Assembly (NCBI GenBank): GCA_028571685.1
Contig: CM053141.1
Coordinates: 51,892,333 to 51,956,332 of the forward strand
Direction: 5' to 3'
DNA: 64,000 nucleotides
From: Heterohyrax brucei
Lineage: Eukaryota; Chordata; Mammalia; Hyracoidea; Procaviidae
Made by a program: the position numbers and the translations under genes. The notes beneath the pieces were generated by a model. The model was not told the DNA's origin, made no database searches, and saw nothing but the letters and a program-made list of their open reading frames with translations. Below, piece by piece: positions 44,963 through 56,663 of the stretch. The stretch's first letter is position 1, and the number at the start of each line of letters is the position of its first letter.

Positions 44963-45955
44963 TGTCTTAGGCAGGATTCTTAGAGAAGTAAAATATATAA
45001 ATATATGTATGTACAGAAATTTGTAGCCAGGAGTGGCTCATAAAGCTACAGAGGCTGGAATGCACCAAGTCCGTGGGTGAAGATAGAGCTTTCTCTTGAT
45101 TCACATAGTTGCAGGGACTGGTGAACACAAGATTAGCAAATCAGAAAGCAGGGCTCTTGTTTATAGGCTGTGAAGATTGATGAATCCCAAAATTAACAGG
45201 CAAGATTGCAGATGTTATGGACTGAATTGTGTCCCCCTGAAAATGTGTGTGGTGGTTTGGCTGGGGCCATGATTCCTGGTATTGTATAATATTCCTTCAT
45301 GTTGTAAATCCCACTTATTAAAGAGGGTGGATGGGTGGCAGTTGTCTTGGTGGGGTAGGACTCAATGTGTAATCTTGATTTGTACCTTAATGCAGTCCCT
45401 TGAGATATAAAGGAAAGGGAAGCAAGCAGAGAGATTTAGGGACCTCATGCTATCAAGAAAGCAGTTCCTGCACTGATTTGCTCTCAGACCAAAGAAAGAT
45501 TGATGCAACACAAAGACATTCCTCCAGAGCCAACAGAGAACGTATATTCTCCTGAAGCCGGCAACCCCAATCAGACTTCCATTCTATTGGACTGTATAAG
45601 AATAAACTTTTCTTTGCTAAAGCCATCTACGCAAGGTATTTCTGTTTAAGTAGCACCAAATAACTAAGACAGCCGGTAACTGAACTCCTAAGAATAGGAG
45701 GTCAGCTGAACGGGACCCAGCTGCAGGATCTAGTGCGAGCAGAAAGCCCCCAGTCCTTGCCAGGATGTCCACTTAGCGCAGCCCACACACTCAAGGAAAG
45801 TCCTTTTCAACTGACCTGTTACTCATAGTAGATTCCTTCCTGGGGGTGATCACATACTGACTCTCCACAGGGAAGTAAATGGATTCCTGGGCTCACTTGT
45901 CTGATAGGAGCTCTAGATAACTCATGACAGGACATTAGAGCTTTAAATACACCAA
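44963..45955 (-). mobile_element. ERVL-like LTR, antisense, split by a MaLR LTR
   Basis: Starts tgtcttaggcaggattctta and agagaagt, followed by gtagccaggagtggctcata and gggtgaagatagagctttct, as in the element at 18.26 kb. After the inserted LTR it resumes ggtaactgaactcctaagaa, then gggacccagctgcaggatct. The end near 45955 is uncertain and may include some L1 5' sequence. Confidence 0.5.
45213..45671 (+). mobile_element. MaLR-type solo LTR inside another LTR
   Basis: Starts tgttatggactgaattgtgt and ends aataactaagaca, 459 bases. The flanks gcaga and gccgg match at three of five bases only, so the target duplication is worn. Confidence 0.85.
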
Positions 45956-45959
45956 TAAC

Positions 45960-48888
45960 CAAAGCAAGCAGCACAGATGACCAGCCTATTTGAACATTTC
46001 AAAACAAAACAAGAAGCTAGAATATAGTAGGCAAACATAAAATAAATAAATTCAACAACTTACTGATAAGTGAGAGACAACAGCCTATATCAAATAACTT
46101 AAAGAGGTATATCGCAATGATTTCAGAAGGGTTCCAAAACAAACAATTGAGAAATTTTCAAGATGAAGAGAACTTCCTAGAATCATCAGAGGTAGAATAC
46201 AAAAGATTAATGTTTAGAACTCTTCAAAAGATCAGGAACTAGATGAGGCAAAATGCAGCAGAGCACAATGGCAAATCGAAAAAGCTGTAAGAAAGCATGG
46301 AGTAGGAAGAATTAGAAATTCAGAAAATTAATAATAAAATTATAGAATTAGACAACTCAATAGAAAGTCAAAGAAACAAAATTCAGGCAATGGTAGGTAG
46401 AATCAGTGAGACTGAAGATAAAGAACAGACATCAACATATGTGAGGAAAAATCAGATGAAAGAATTTCAAAAAGTCAAGAAATACTAAGAATTCTGTGGG
46501 ACTCATCAAACAGAATAATATACCAGTGACTGAAGCACCAGAAGACAGGGATAACACAAAGTACTGAGAGAACTGCTGAACATTTGGTGGCAGAAAATGT
46601 CCCCGACATCATGAAAGATAGGCTGATATCTGCCAAAGATGCTCATTGAACTCCACACAAGGTAGATCCCAAAAGAAAGATATCAAGGCATATTGTAATC
46701 AAACTTACCAAAACTGAAGATAAAGAAGCCAAGCCTAGCCAAGTGCCGTCAAGTCAGATCTGACTCATGGCGACAGCATTTAAAAAATGGATAGGGATAA
46801 ACAAAAAATAACCTACAAAGGAGGACCAATATGATTAAGCTCAGACTTGCCTGCAGAATCCATGCAGGCAAGAAGACAATCAATGAGAAAAAGCCTTGAA
46901 GGAAAATAGTTGCCAGCCAAGAGTTATATATCCAGCTAAATTGTATCACAGACAGGGTGGCAAAGTTAGCACATTTCCAGATAAACAGGAATTTAGGGAA
47001 TTTGTAAAAACAAAACAAAAATTACAAGAAATACTACAGGGATTCCATTAGTTAGAAAACCAGTAAATTAGGTAATAACCTAAGACTAGAACACAAAACA
47101 GGCCAACTGGATATCAACACAAATAGGGAGATCAAAAATAAAAGGCAAAACACTGAAAACAGGGAAACAGAGATGTCATTATGTAACATCATAACTAAAA
47201 AGAGGGACCCAAAAGAAAATATAGTCATAGATCTTTCATATAGACAGGAAGTCAAGGCAATATAAAGACTTTAAAGACTTGTTTAAATTTAGAAAAATAG
47301 GCATAAATAATAAGGCAACCACTAAAGAAATTATCAGTCCGACACATCAAAATAAACATGTTGTCTCAGAAAATACAAAATCACCAACACTGAAAAAGAT
47401 TAAAAGAAAACATGCAAAGAAAAGACTCAGCACAGAAAATTAACAGGAACAAAGGAATTATCTACCATGCACAAAAACAAACGTCAAAATGACATCACAA
47501 AATTTATACTATCAATAATCATGCTGAATGTAAATAGATTAAATGCACCAATAAAGAGATGGAAAGTGGCAGACTAGATTAAAGAAACACGACTCATCAG
47601 GAGACACATCTTAGACTTAAAGACACAAACAAACTGAAGCTCAAAGGATAGCAAATATATGTATATCAAGCTTACAATATGCAGAAAACAGCAGGAGTGG
47701 CAATATTAATTTCTGATGAAATAGACTTTAAAGTAAATCCTACCACATTAGATCAGGAAGAACACTATACAATAATTAAAGTCTCAATAGTCCAGGAGGA
47801 CATAGCCATCTTAAATATCTATGCACTCAAATGACAGAGCTCCAAAACACATAAACTCTAACTGCACTAAAAACAGAAATAGACAGCTTCATAATAATAG
47901 AAGAAGACATTAACATGCCACTTTCAAAGGACAGAAGATGCAGGAAAAAAAGGTCTATAAAGACATAGAAAATCCAAGAGCTACAACCAACTTGACCTCG
48001 TAGATATATACACAACACTCTACCCAACAGCAGTCAAGTATACTTCTTTCTCCAACTCACATGGAACATTCTCCAAAATTGACAACATATTAGGCCATAA
48101 AGCAATCCTTAACAAAATTTAGAGTAGTGAAATATTACAAGGCATCTTTTCAGACCATAAAGTCTTGAAAGTGGAAAGCAGTAACAGAAAAAGGAAGGGG
48201 AAAAAAAATTTGAACACGTGAAAACTGAACAACGCTTTGTTTAAAAACTGCTGAGTAACAGAAGAAATCAAGGATGGAATAAAGAAATTCACAGAATCAA
48301 ATGAGAATGACAACATATCCTATGAGAACCTTTATTACACAGCAAAAGCAGTGTTCCGTGGTCAATTTACCTTAATAAATGTGTACACTCAAAAAGAAGA
48401 AAGTTCCCAAATCAAACAATTAATCCTACAACTTGAACAAGTAGAAAGAGAGCAGCAAAAGAACCACTTGGGCACCAAAAGAAAGCAAATAATAAAAAGT
48501 TAGAGAAGAACTAAATGAATTAGAAAATAGAAAAAAGACTGAAAGTGTTAACAAGGCCAAAATCTAGTTTTTGAAAATATCAGGAAAATTATAAAGTGTT
48601 GTCAAAACTGACAAAACAAAAACTGGAAAGGAAGCAAGTAACCAAATAAGAAACGAGATGGCAACATCGCAACAGAACTAACTGAAATTTTAAAACATCA
48701 TAACACAATACTATGAAAAATTGTACTCTAATAAATTTGAAAACCTACTGGAAATGGACAAACATATAGAAACCTACTAGCTACCTCAACTGATACAAGC
48801 AGGGGTAGAACAACTAAACGCTAGTCACAAAAGAGATTGAAAAGGTAATGTAAATACTCCCAACAAGAAAAAAGCCCTGACCCTGGTG
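45960..48888 (+). mobile_element. L1 LINE, sense, ORF1 and first part of ORF2, decayed
   Basis: The early part matches L1 ORF1: gatttcagaagggttccaaa, then tatatccagctaaattgtat. A linker follows, and then the ORF2 endonuclease region: gcaggagtggcaatattaat, attctccaaaattgacaaca and aggccataaagcaatcctta. The copy stops near aaaagccctgaccctggtg, just where the reverse transcriptase would begin. Many stops. A 67-base antisense SINE tail fragment sits in ORF1. Boundaries are approximate. Confidence 0.8.
46721..46787 (-). mobile_element. AfroSINE tail fragment, antisense, in L1
   Basis: aagccaagcctagccaagtg, ccgtcaagtcagatctgact and catggcgacagca are the SINE 3' end in antisense. Confidence 0.7.
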
Positions 48889-49028
48889 TTATTTATTGAT
48901 TTTCTAATCAAAGCACTTCCTTCAGTGTTTCTTTTCATTTTGGTTTGGTTTCTGTAAATCCTCTAAACTTATGTTTATCTGAGAATGTCCTAATTTCACC
49001 ATCATATTTGACAGTTTTGCTAAGGAAA
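48889..49028 (-). mobile_element. Inverted L1 ORF1 fragment
   Basis: Reads ccttcagtgtttcttttcat, ctaaacttatgtttatctga and gaatgtcctaatttcaccat. This is the reverse complement of the L1 ORF1 3' region, the same part found in sense at about 46930-47030. It lies between the sense L1 and the mariner. Confidence 0.65.
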
Positions 49029-50035
49029 CAGCAGTGTAGGAATGGATTAAACGTTTTTCTGAGGGAAGAGAAAACATCACCAATAAAGAAAGACAGGGGC
49101 AGCCAGAAATGAGCAGAACTGATGAAAACATTGCAAAAATTCAGCCAACTGTGAGTCAAAATCGTCAGCTGACGTGAGAACTATAGCAGACCAAGTAAAC
49201 ATCAGTAGAGAAACACTTAGGAAAATTTCAACTGAAAATCCTGGCACGAAAAAGGTTGTGTGCAAAAACAGTCCTGAAGGAGCTCCCCGATGAACAAAAG
49301 CAAAGGAGAGTCAAAGTTTGCAAAGACCTTTTGGAGAGGCAAAATGATGTTTTGGGCCATGTTATCACTGGTGATGAAACACGGGTGTACCAATACAATC
49401 CTGAAACAAAGTATCAAAGTGCACAATGAAAGTCACCCAAAATGTTCTATCAGTCCAAATCAAGAGTCAAAACAATGTTGCTAACCTTTTTTGATACCAG
49501 ACAGATTGTCCATTATGAATTTGTACCAAACGCACAAACAGTTAACTCAGTTTACTATTTGGAAGTGCTGAAAAGGCTATGTAAAAGTCAGCCAGAAATG
49601 AGCTGAACTTTTTGCCAACAACTCAAGGTTCTTGCATCACGACAATGCACCAGCTCACACAGCACCGTCTGTGAGGGAGTTTGTAGCCAGTCAATGAATG
49701 ACTGTATTAGAATACTCTTCCGGCTCACCTGATCTGGTTCTCAGTGGCTTTTTTCTTCACCCAAAGATAAAGGAAATTTTGGAAGGAAGACATTTGGATG
49801 TCATTCAGGATGTCAAGGGTAACATGACAAGAGCTCTGATGGCAAGTCCAGAAAAAGAGTTCCAAAACTGCTTTGAAGGATGGACTAAGCGCTGGCCTTG
49901 GTGCACAGCTTTCCAAAGGGAGTACTTCAAAGATGACCACAGTGTACTCAGCAATAAGATATGTAGCAGCTTTTCTGGGATGAGTTGGCAAACATAATTG
50001 TCACTCCTCATACACTCAATGATACACTACCTGAC
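49029..50035 (+). mobile_element. Mariner DNA transposon, 5'-truncated
   Basis: It runs from the helix-turn-helix part of the transposase to the 3' end, finishing gacaaacat-like, then aattgtcactcctcatac. The family matches the antisense copy at the window start. The ~60-base 3' end is the source type of the palindromic elements at 8.5, 22 and 57 kb. It lies among L1 parts. Confidence 0.87.
49033..49985 (+). pseudogene. Mariner transposase remnant, catalytic triad damaged
   Basis: A DDE/D transposase that would cut and paste the element at TA sites. The first frame gives EWIKRFSEGRENITNKERQ, then stops at about 49172-49180 and a frame change. The next frame gives RTIADQVNISRETLRKIS. The first catalytic motif reads ITGDETRVYQY, with the aspartate codon at 49373-49375 and arginine in place of the family tryptophan. 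The second reads LHHDNAPAH with its aspartate at 49641-49643. The third catalytic position, 35 codons later (34 residues between, as in mariner D,D34D enzymes), is glycine (SPDLVLSGFF, ggc at 49746-49748). The C-terminal part EKEFQNCFEGWTKRW is open. The enzyme is dead through stops, frameshift and the lost third aspartate. Confidence 0.88.
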
Positions 50036-50180
50036 AATAAAGAACAATGATATATCCCTGAAAAATCTCACCATATGTTTAAAACCAGAGTGTTGTTCTG
50101 AATGAAATAAGTACACTACAAAATGACAAATATTGAATAAGATCACTATAATAAATACTTGGGAAAAGCTTTAAACACAC

Positions 50181-50626
50181 CATTTTAGTCATCTAGTGTT
50201 GCTATAACAGAAATATTACAGCAGATGGCTCAAAGCAATAGGATAAGTCCAAATTCAGGGTGTCAGTTCCATGAGAAGGGTTTCTCTGCTGGTTCCCCTG
50301 GACTCAGAGCTTCTGATGGGAAGGGAACTCGAGTCCTTTCCAAAGGACTCACGCTGCTCCTGGCACTGCTTCTTGGTGGTAGGTCCCCAACTCTCTGTTC
50401 TGTGCTTGCTGCCTTTTCCTTTACCTCCCAAGAGACTGCCTCAAAACACAGTACAATATTACACATTGAGTCCTGTCCTTTTAACATACCTGCTACCCAT
50501 TCACCCTCATCAATATCAATGAGGCAGGTGTTACAGCGTGGAGGAACACCACACAATACCAGGAATCATGCCCCAACCAAATCACTACACATATTTTGGG
50601 GTGGACACAGTTTAATCCACGCAACA
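50181..50626 (-). mobile_element. MaLR-type solo LTR, antisense, in L1
   Basis: Begins cattttagtcatctagtgtt and ends ggacacagtttaatccacgc plus aaca. Host L1 sequence continues in register on both sides. Flanks are rich in cacac, so the exact target duplication is ambiguous. It holds the longest open frame of the window (141 codons), a chance frame. Confidence 0.85.
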
Positions 50627-50779
50627 CACGAAGTAGTCTTTGATGGTTAAAGGAAAGGAGTGGAGATGGGAAATCACTAACTAGATGGTACAGTGTCACC
50701 TTTGATGAAAGGAAAGATAACACAGCATACGGGAATTCTGCACTACATGACCAAAACCAAGTAGTGGATGCTTCCTATC

Positions 50780-50925
50780 GAAACCAAACTAAACCCATTG
50801 TTATTGAGTCAATTTTGACATATAGTGACCCTATAGGACAGAGTAGAACTGCCCCATATGGTTTCCAAAGAGTGCCTAGTGAATTCAGACTGTCAACATT
50901 TTGGTTAGCAGCCCTCACTCTATTA
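50780..50925 (-). mobile_element. AfroSINE, antisense, in L1
   Basis: accaaactaaacccattgtt start, aggacagagtagaactgccc in the middle. The SINE 5' end is replaced after gcagccctcactctatta. Confidence 0.88.
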
Positions 50926-51485
50926 ATCTTTCCAGACACATCCAAATACCCTGAAGGACTGAGTTATTGGGATTGAGAGCTGGGGATCACAGTTTCAGGG
51001 GCACCTAAGGCAACTGGCTTAACATAGCTCATAAAGAAAATGTTACACAACCAACCTGCTTTGATAAGTAGCACCAAAAGTTTGTGAACATCCATCTAGG
51101 ATACATCTATTGACCTCATCTCATCAAGAGCAAAGGAGGAAAAAAAAGAGACAGACAGGAAAAATACCAGTCTACAGACAAGTGTATCACATGAACTTCA
51201 GTCTCTAGCAGCCCGATGATTGAAGAACTAGGTGCTGCTCAACTACCACCAATGAAACAACAAGGCAAGAAGGGACAGGAAACCTGTAAGAATAGACACA
51301 GGGAATCCAGGGTGTTAAAGTGAAGAGTGCTGGCATATACTGCTGGGATTGCAACCAATGTTGCAATGGAGCAAAAAAAAATTGTGTATAAATTTTTAAT
51401 AAGATGCTAATGTGCACTGTGCAAGTTCACCTAAAGAACAACAAAAAAAGATTTTCCTTACTATCACTTTGTAAATATCATATTA

Positions 51486-51652
51486 AACAAACAAACAAAC
51501 AAAAAACATGCTGTTAAGTCAATTCCCACTCCTGCTAACCCTGCAGGTCACAGTAGAGTTACCCCACAGAATTTACATGGAGCAGCTGGTAGACTGAACC
51601 TGCCAGCACTTTGGTTAGTAACCATACATTTAACTGCTGCTCTGCCAGGACC
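51486..51652 (-). mobile_element. AfroSINE, antisense
   Basis: Starts in an (aaac)n array; then catgctgttaagtcaattcc and ccagcactttggttagtaac; ends tgctctgccaggaccc. Lies just after the L1 tail. Confidence 0.87.
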
Positions 51653-52140
51653 CAGTAAGGCTCAGAGATTAACAAACCTGTCCAAAGATTAGTGGCTAGG
51701 AAGCTTCTTTTCAGTCCTGTCTTTCAGGATAGGGGAATAAAGAAATTTGGCTAATATAAGGACAAGTATAAATGTAAAATAAATGGATAAGTTCCCACAG
51801 TGAAAACAAGGCAGAGACGCTCCTCTTCTCCATTTTTTTCTTGAGAATTTATGTTAAATAACTCATAATTGTAAATTCTTTGTTTCTAAACAGTATTTGG
51901 TATGATTCAAAGTAATTTTCATCCTCTGTTTTTCCTGGAAGAGATTAGTGAAAATTCTGGTGACCCGGCCCTATCACTAGGCAGAAGTGTTTGAAATTTA
52001 GCAATTGTCTTAAAACATGAATAATAATTGTACCCCATTATCTATGTAATGATTATGATTGATTTATTTGTGTCTTTACAATCTCTCGAGCAGATTGCCT
52101 GCGATTCCTATTTTGGTAAAAGCTTATTCAATAAAAACCC
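51653..52140. other. Unassigned stretch
   Basis: No gene or nameable repeat seen. Confidence 0.4.
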
Positions 52141-52594
52141 TGTCTTAGTCACCTGGTACTGCTCTAACAGAAAATACCATGAGTGGAAGGTTTCATGTGG
52201 AGCTTTTATTGTCTCAGTCCGGTAAGGCACAAATCCATATACAAATTGTAAATCCATTCAGTAGGAAAGTTTATCACAGTCCTGTAGGCTGAGTCCACAT
52301 CCAGTGAGAGCATCTTGGCACAGGAACCTCGGGTCCAAAGGACGTGCTCTGCTCTCGGTGCTTCTCTCTCAGTGGTGTGAGGCTCCCAACTTCCTCTGCT
52401 CACTTCTCTCCCTTATATTCCACAGGCTTGTAGCTTGGGTCCTGCCTCACTAACACAACTGCAAACCATTCGTCATCAGCAGCATCACAGAAGCAGGATT
52501 CACAACACATGGGAGCAAGGGCACCATGTTGGAAGGCCAAACCAATTCAAATCAACACATACATTTTGTGGGGGAGACAGTTCAATCCATGACA
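52141..52594 (-). mobile_element. MaLR-type solo LTR, antisense
   Basis: Begins tgtcttagtcacctggtact and ends ttcaatccatgaca, 454 bases. The 5-base target duplication aaccc is exact (52136-52140 and 52595-52599). Confidence 0.93.
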
Positions 52595-52869
52595 AACCCT
52601 TTTCTTTCTCATCTTTTTTTCTTTTCTGAGTCGGGACTAGATTTTATTTTTTGTAACTTTTACCTAACACTAAATAAAAAAAACTTCAAAAATCACGTCT
52701 TGAATCAACAAGAATATAACTAAAATCAGAGTAGGTAGATGAATCTCAGACCCTGCTGGTTAAACACTCCACTTGCATGTTGATTATCCATCCAGGTATA
52801 TTCTTTTGCCACCTAAATATCAGCAAGCCTAAATACAAAGTCTTTCTCTCTCTGCAAAAGCAGTTTCAT

Positions 52870-54058
52870 TTTCTCAGTCAATGAGTAGCCGTCTAAGGTA
52901 CATATATTGGTCCTATTCCATCTGGAGCAAAGCAGAATAAAGAAAATCAAAGACTCAAGGACAATGCTACAACAAGGGACGAATAGACCACACGACCACA
53001 GCCTCTGCCAGCCTGAGCCCAGAAGAACTAGATGATGCCCAGCTACTCCCACTGACCACTCTAACAGGAATCACAGTAGAGGGTCACAGACATCGTAGGA
53101 GAAAAAGACAAAAGTACAAACCAAAAAAAGACCAGAATTATTAGTCTGACAGGCAGGATTAGTCTGACAGGAGAATCCCAAGACAATGGTCACCAGAAAA
53201 TTCTGATAACTCAGAACTGAAGCCACTCCTGATGTCTACGTTTCAGCCAAAGATTAGGGAGGTCTGTAAAGCCAACAGCACAAGCAAGGAATGTGCTTAT
53301 TAGTTCAAAACAAGTATATAAGACAAAAATGGGCAACACGTGCCCAAAAGCAAAGATGAGACGGCAAGAAGGGACAGGAACACTGGAAGAATGGACGCAG
53401 GGAACCCAGGATGGAAAGGTAGGGGCAGCTGGCACAATGCAGAGATTGATAAGACAGGGATAGACTATTATTGTTAGCCTCAAGGAAGCCTGTCACCCAG
53501 TCCTTTTCCTGAAGTCATTTTTTTCCTTGCTCAGATGCTCCTTGAAGAGAACGCCTGGGGCTGGTCAAAACTGACTGAAACAAGTCCTGCCCTCCCACCT
53601 GGGCACTCCAGATGGTACCCATTTACTACCTTTTGCGTGGTAAATTCTCCCCTCTAGGATGGGGTGCTGACATGCTAATGGGTAAAAATGGCTAAGTTCC
53701 TCGTTCATGGAGAATTGAACTCAGAGCTTAGAAAATGCATACTCATTCTAGAGTGCTGTTCACTGGCCTGAGCACCACGTTGTATTTTATAACTCATCTT
53801 TCCTATGTAAGCCAGCCTCAAGAAGCTGCCTGTGAGCAGCCTTGGAAGGCTCTTAGTCCTGTCTCCTGCTTGGGTAACCAATAAAGTTGTCTTTCATTCT
53901 CCCCAAATAGGTCTCTGCCTTTTGGTCCCAGCAGAATTGCAATGAGAGGAACCTGGAATTCCTGGACACATTTCAACCAATGTCACAAAATAATTTGTGT
54001 ATAAATTTTTCAATAAGAAATTAATTTGTACTGTAAACTTGCAATTAAAAAAACCTTA
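52870..54058 (+). mobile_element. L1 LINE 3' untranslated end, sense, split by an ERV LTR
   Basis: Reads ctaaggtacatatattggtc, then gcccagaagaactagatgat and cagaactgaagccactcctg, then aaagcaaagatgagacggca. After the LTR it resumes with tttcaaccaatgtcacaaaa and tttgtgtataaatttttcaa, ending in ttaaaaaaacc. This is the fullest L1 3' untranslated region in the window. Confidence 0.82.
53472..53933 (+). mobile_element. ERV1-like (gammaretroviral type) solo LTR, approximate ends
   Basis: Starts near tgttagcctcaaggaagcct. It has a TATA-like tattttataac at about 53783, a poly(A) signal in taaccaataaagttgtcttt at about 53875-53895, and a downstream stretch ending near ggtcccagca. That order (promoter, poly(A) signal, short end) is the layout of a gammaretroviral LTR. 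It disrupts the L1 3' end. I found no clear target duplication and no viral coding sequence. Confidence 0.6.
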
Positions 54059-54649
54059 CATTTTCTTAATCACTAAAGCTTAAAAAGTATGTATTTATCT
54101 TTCAGTAGTTACTTCATTTAAAACCTAATATCCAAACAGTTGTTATTAGATGCTATCCAGTGGGTTCCAGCTCTTTAGTGTCCCTACACACAACAGAGCA
54201 AAACACTGTTCAGTCCTGCACCATCTTCACAATCATCACCTTGAGCTCATCCTCGCAGACATCGTGTCAGTTCATCCCAGCAAGAGTCTTCCTCTTTTTC
54301 ATTGACCCTCTACCAAGCGTGCTGGCCTTTTCCAGGCTCTGGCCCTCCAGATAACATGTCCAAAGCATTCGAGACAAAGTCTTGCCATCCTCGTATCTAA
54401 GGAACGTTCTGCCTGTACTTCTTCCAAGACAGATTTGTTCATTTTTCTGCAGCCTATGGTATATTCTTCATGAATACTGTAAATTATAAAGTCATCAATT
54501 CTTCTTCAATCTTGTTTATTCATTCTCTGGCTTTTGCAAGCATATAAAGTGATTGAAACTACCATGGCTTGAATCAGGTGCACTTTAGTCCTCAAAGTGA
54601 CATTTTTGCTTTTCAATACTTTAAAGAGATCTTTTGACAGAACCAAAAC

Positions 54650-54775
54650 ACAAAACAAGACTAAAGGGGCACTCTAGTCCATGAGCAAGGACTAGAAGGC
54701 TGGAGGGGACATGAAAGCTGGTAACAGGGAACTCGAGGTTCATCTAAAGTACAATTTAAAAAAAAAAAAAAGTAT
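54650..54775 (+). mobile_element. Short L1 3' end insertion with poly(A)
   Basis: caaggactagaaggctggag, then catgaaagctggtaacaggg and aggttcatctaaagtacaat, then 14 A. It matches the ends of the L1 3' region but lacks the ~100 bases normally between them. Flanks ttttgacagaa and ttttgagaaaa suggest a target duplication within the RTE. Confidence 0.7.
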
Positions 54776-55261
54776 TTTTGAGAAAATTTGCCCGGTTCAA
54801 CATGTCATTTGATTTCTTGATGCTGCTTCCATGGGCATTGATTGTGAATCCAAGAAAAACAAAATCCTGGACAACTTTGGCATTTTCTCTGTTTGTCATG
54901 GTGTTGCTTATTGGTCTAGTTGTGAGGATTTTTGTTTTCTTTATGTTGAAGTGTAATCCATACTGAAAGCTGTAGTCTTTGATCTATGTCATAAAGTACT
55001 TCAAGTCTTCATCTTTTTCAGCCAGCAATGTCGTGTCATCTGCATATCACAGGTTGTCAGTGAGTCTTTCTCCAGTCCTGATACCCCATTCATCTTCATA
55101 TAGTCCAGTATTTTGATTATTTGTTCAGTATGCAAACTGAATAAATATGATAAAATGATGTAACCCCAACATACACCTGACTTTAAATCACACAGTATTC
55201 CCCTGTTTCATTCAAATGACAGCCTCTTGGTCTATGTACATTTTACTCATAAGTGCAATTT

Positions 55262-55429
55262 AAAGAAAAAACAAAACCTACTGCTGTCAAGTCAATTCTG
55301 ACTCATAACAACCCTATAAGACAGAGCACAACTGCTCCATAGAGTTTCCAAATAGCACTGGTGGATGTGAACTCCTACCTTTTTGGTTAGCAAATATAGC
55401 ACTTAACCACCATACTACCAGGATTTCCT
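55262..55429 (-). mobile_element. AfroSINE, antisense, in RTE
   Basis: agaaaaaacaaaacctactg start, ccaccatactaccaggattt end. Flanks taagtgcaattta and taagcacaattaa look like a diverged target duplication of RTE sequence. Confidence 0.92.
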
Positions 55430-55505
55430 AAGCACAATTAAATCTTCTGCAATTATCGTTCATCTCAATGTTACCCACAACTGGCTGTTTTTCACACAAT
55501 CAGAG

Positions 55506-56514
55506 ACTAAATCTTACATTCAAGTTCCAGCAATTTTGTGTTGTTCATACATACCTCAGCTATCTAGCCTAAAATCCAGCTTTGAACTCACTGAAAGATT
55601 GCACTTCGTAAAACACCGTTTTCTTTGCTATTTCTCTATCTGAAATCATTAGTAATGTTACGTAGGTTAAGTCTTATCTCAGATCTTTCCAAATCATCTT
55701 CTACTGCAATTTCTTGCCGTAGAAACTACCTATATAATAAACTTTCTACTCTAATCAGCTTGAATCACTTGCTAATATAAAAGCATGCAGTGAGCTTTCT
55801 TTTTTCTCTCCTTTTGCCGATTTCTTATATATCATTCTTCTCTACTTAAAATATTCTTTTTATTTCTCACCACCCATTGATATTTCTCCTCTTGAGTCTG
55901 TTTTTATTAACCCAAGCCAAAGTGATTTTTCTTGCTTCAAAACTCTAGTATCAAATGAGATGACTTGAGTCCCACTAAGTTAGTTGGGAAACGGGACTGT
56001 CAGGCCTGAAAGCAGTCTTCCCTGTTTGGGTGATTTGTTGTGTGAGATTCCCACTGTTGGTGTTCCCCCTGTAATCAGATTTTTTTAATCCCAATTATGT
56101 ACTTCAGCATCAGCTGTTAGTGCCCTTCCCATAACTTAGACATACTGTGTGTGCCAACAACTTCTTACTGTAAGCAAAATACTGAAGTGAAATTCTCTAG
56201 CTGGGCTGTCCTTCCAGCTTCAGTGAATAGCAGCTCAGAAGTTCCAGAGAACTGAAAACCCCAAGATAAACCCTCAACAAATCATGGATGAGTTTGTGGA
56301 CTGGTTTTCTTGCTTCTGTGGTAGGATAATTCTGAGGAGTATTCCACAAGACTCCTGAAAGTTTCCAGGGGTATTAAGCCTTAGTTGCCCTCAATTATAA
56401 CTTACACAAAATGTTCTCTGTGGGGTTTTTTTTGTTTTGTTTTGTCCCAGTCTCATAGATCTACTCCACACCAATGCTTTGTGAGATCAATACCTAGATA
56501 AACTTTCAAAAATA
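55506..56514. other. Unassigned stretch
   Basis: No gene or nameable repeat; T-rich run at about 56425-56443. Confidence 0.4.
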
Positions 56515-56663
56515 ATGAACAGTGTAGAGTTCACTCAACTTACAGCAACCATGGTCTTCAGAGTCGAACTGTGCTCCCTAGTGTTTGCAGTGACTGATTT
56601 TTTGGAAATGGATCACCAAGTCTTTCTTCTAAAACTCTGGTAGGCTGACTGGTACTGACAGGC

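Larger units (their letters stand above)
50060..51440 (+). mobile_element. L1 LINE 3' end, sense, with LTR and SINE insertions
   Basis: tctgaatgaaataagtacac and aaatgacaaatattgaataa mark the end of ORF2. After the LTR it resumes with gtagtctttgatggttaaag and gggaaatcactaactagatg. After the SINE it continues with taccctgaaggactgagtta and gaagaactaggtgctgctca, and ends tgtgtataaatttttaataa, then cacctaaagaacaac and a short A-rich tail. Around 51225-51265 an internal deletion joins two parts of the 3' untranslated region. Confidence 0.82.
54136..55505 (-). mobile_element. RTE-type LINE, antisense, with L1 and SINE insertions
   Basis: Longest RTE part here. It starts with the shared tail (ttgttattagatgctatcca), continues gagtcttcctctttttcatt and aagacagatttgttcatttt. 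After the L1 insert it has aaatttgcccggttcaacat, gttgtgaggatttttgtttt and agcaatgtcgtgtcatctgc (near the catalytic region in antisense), then tgaataaatatgataaaatg. It resumes after the SINE to about 55505. Frames are broken. Confidence 0.85.

Noticed and set aside
50225-50650. Longest open frame of the window (141 codons)
   Set aside because: It lies within an antisense MaLR solo LTR and runs into L1; frames at the same places occur in the other LTR copies.
53472-53933. Possible provirus
   Set aside because: Only an LTR is present; no gag, pol or env sequence adjoins any LTR in the window.
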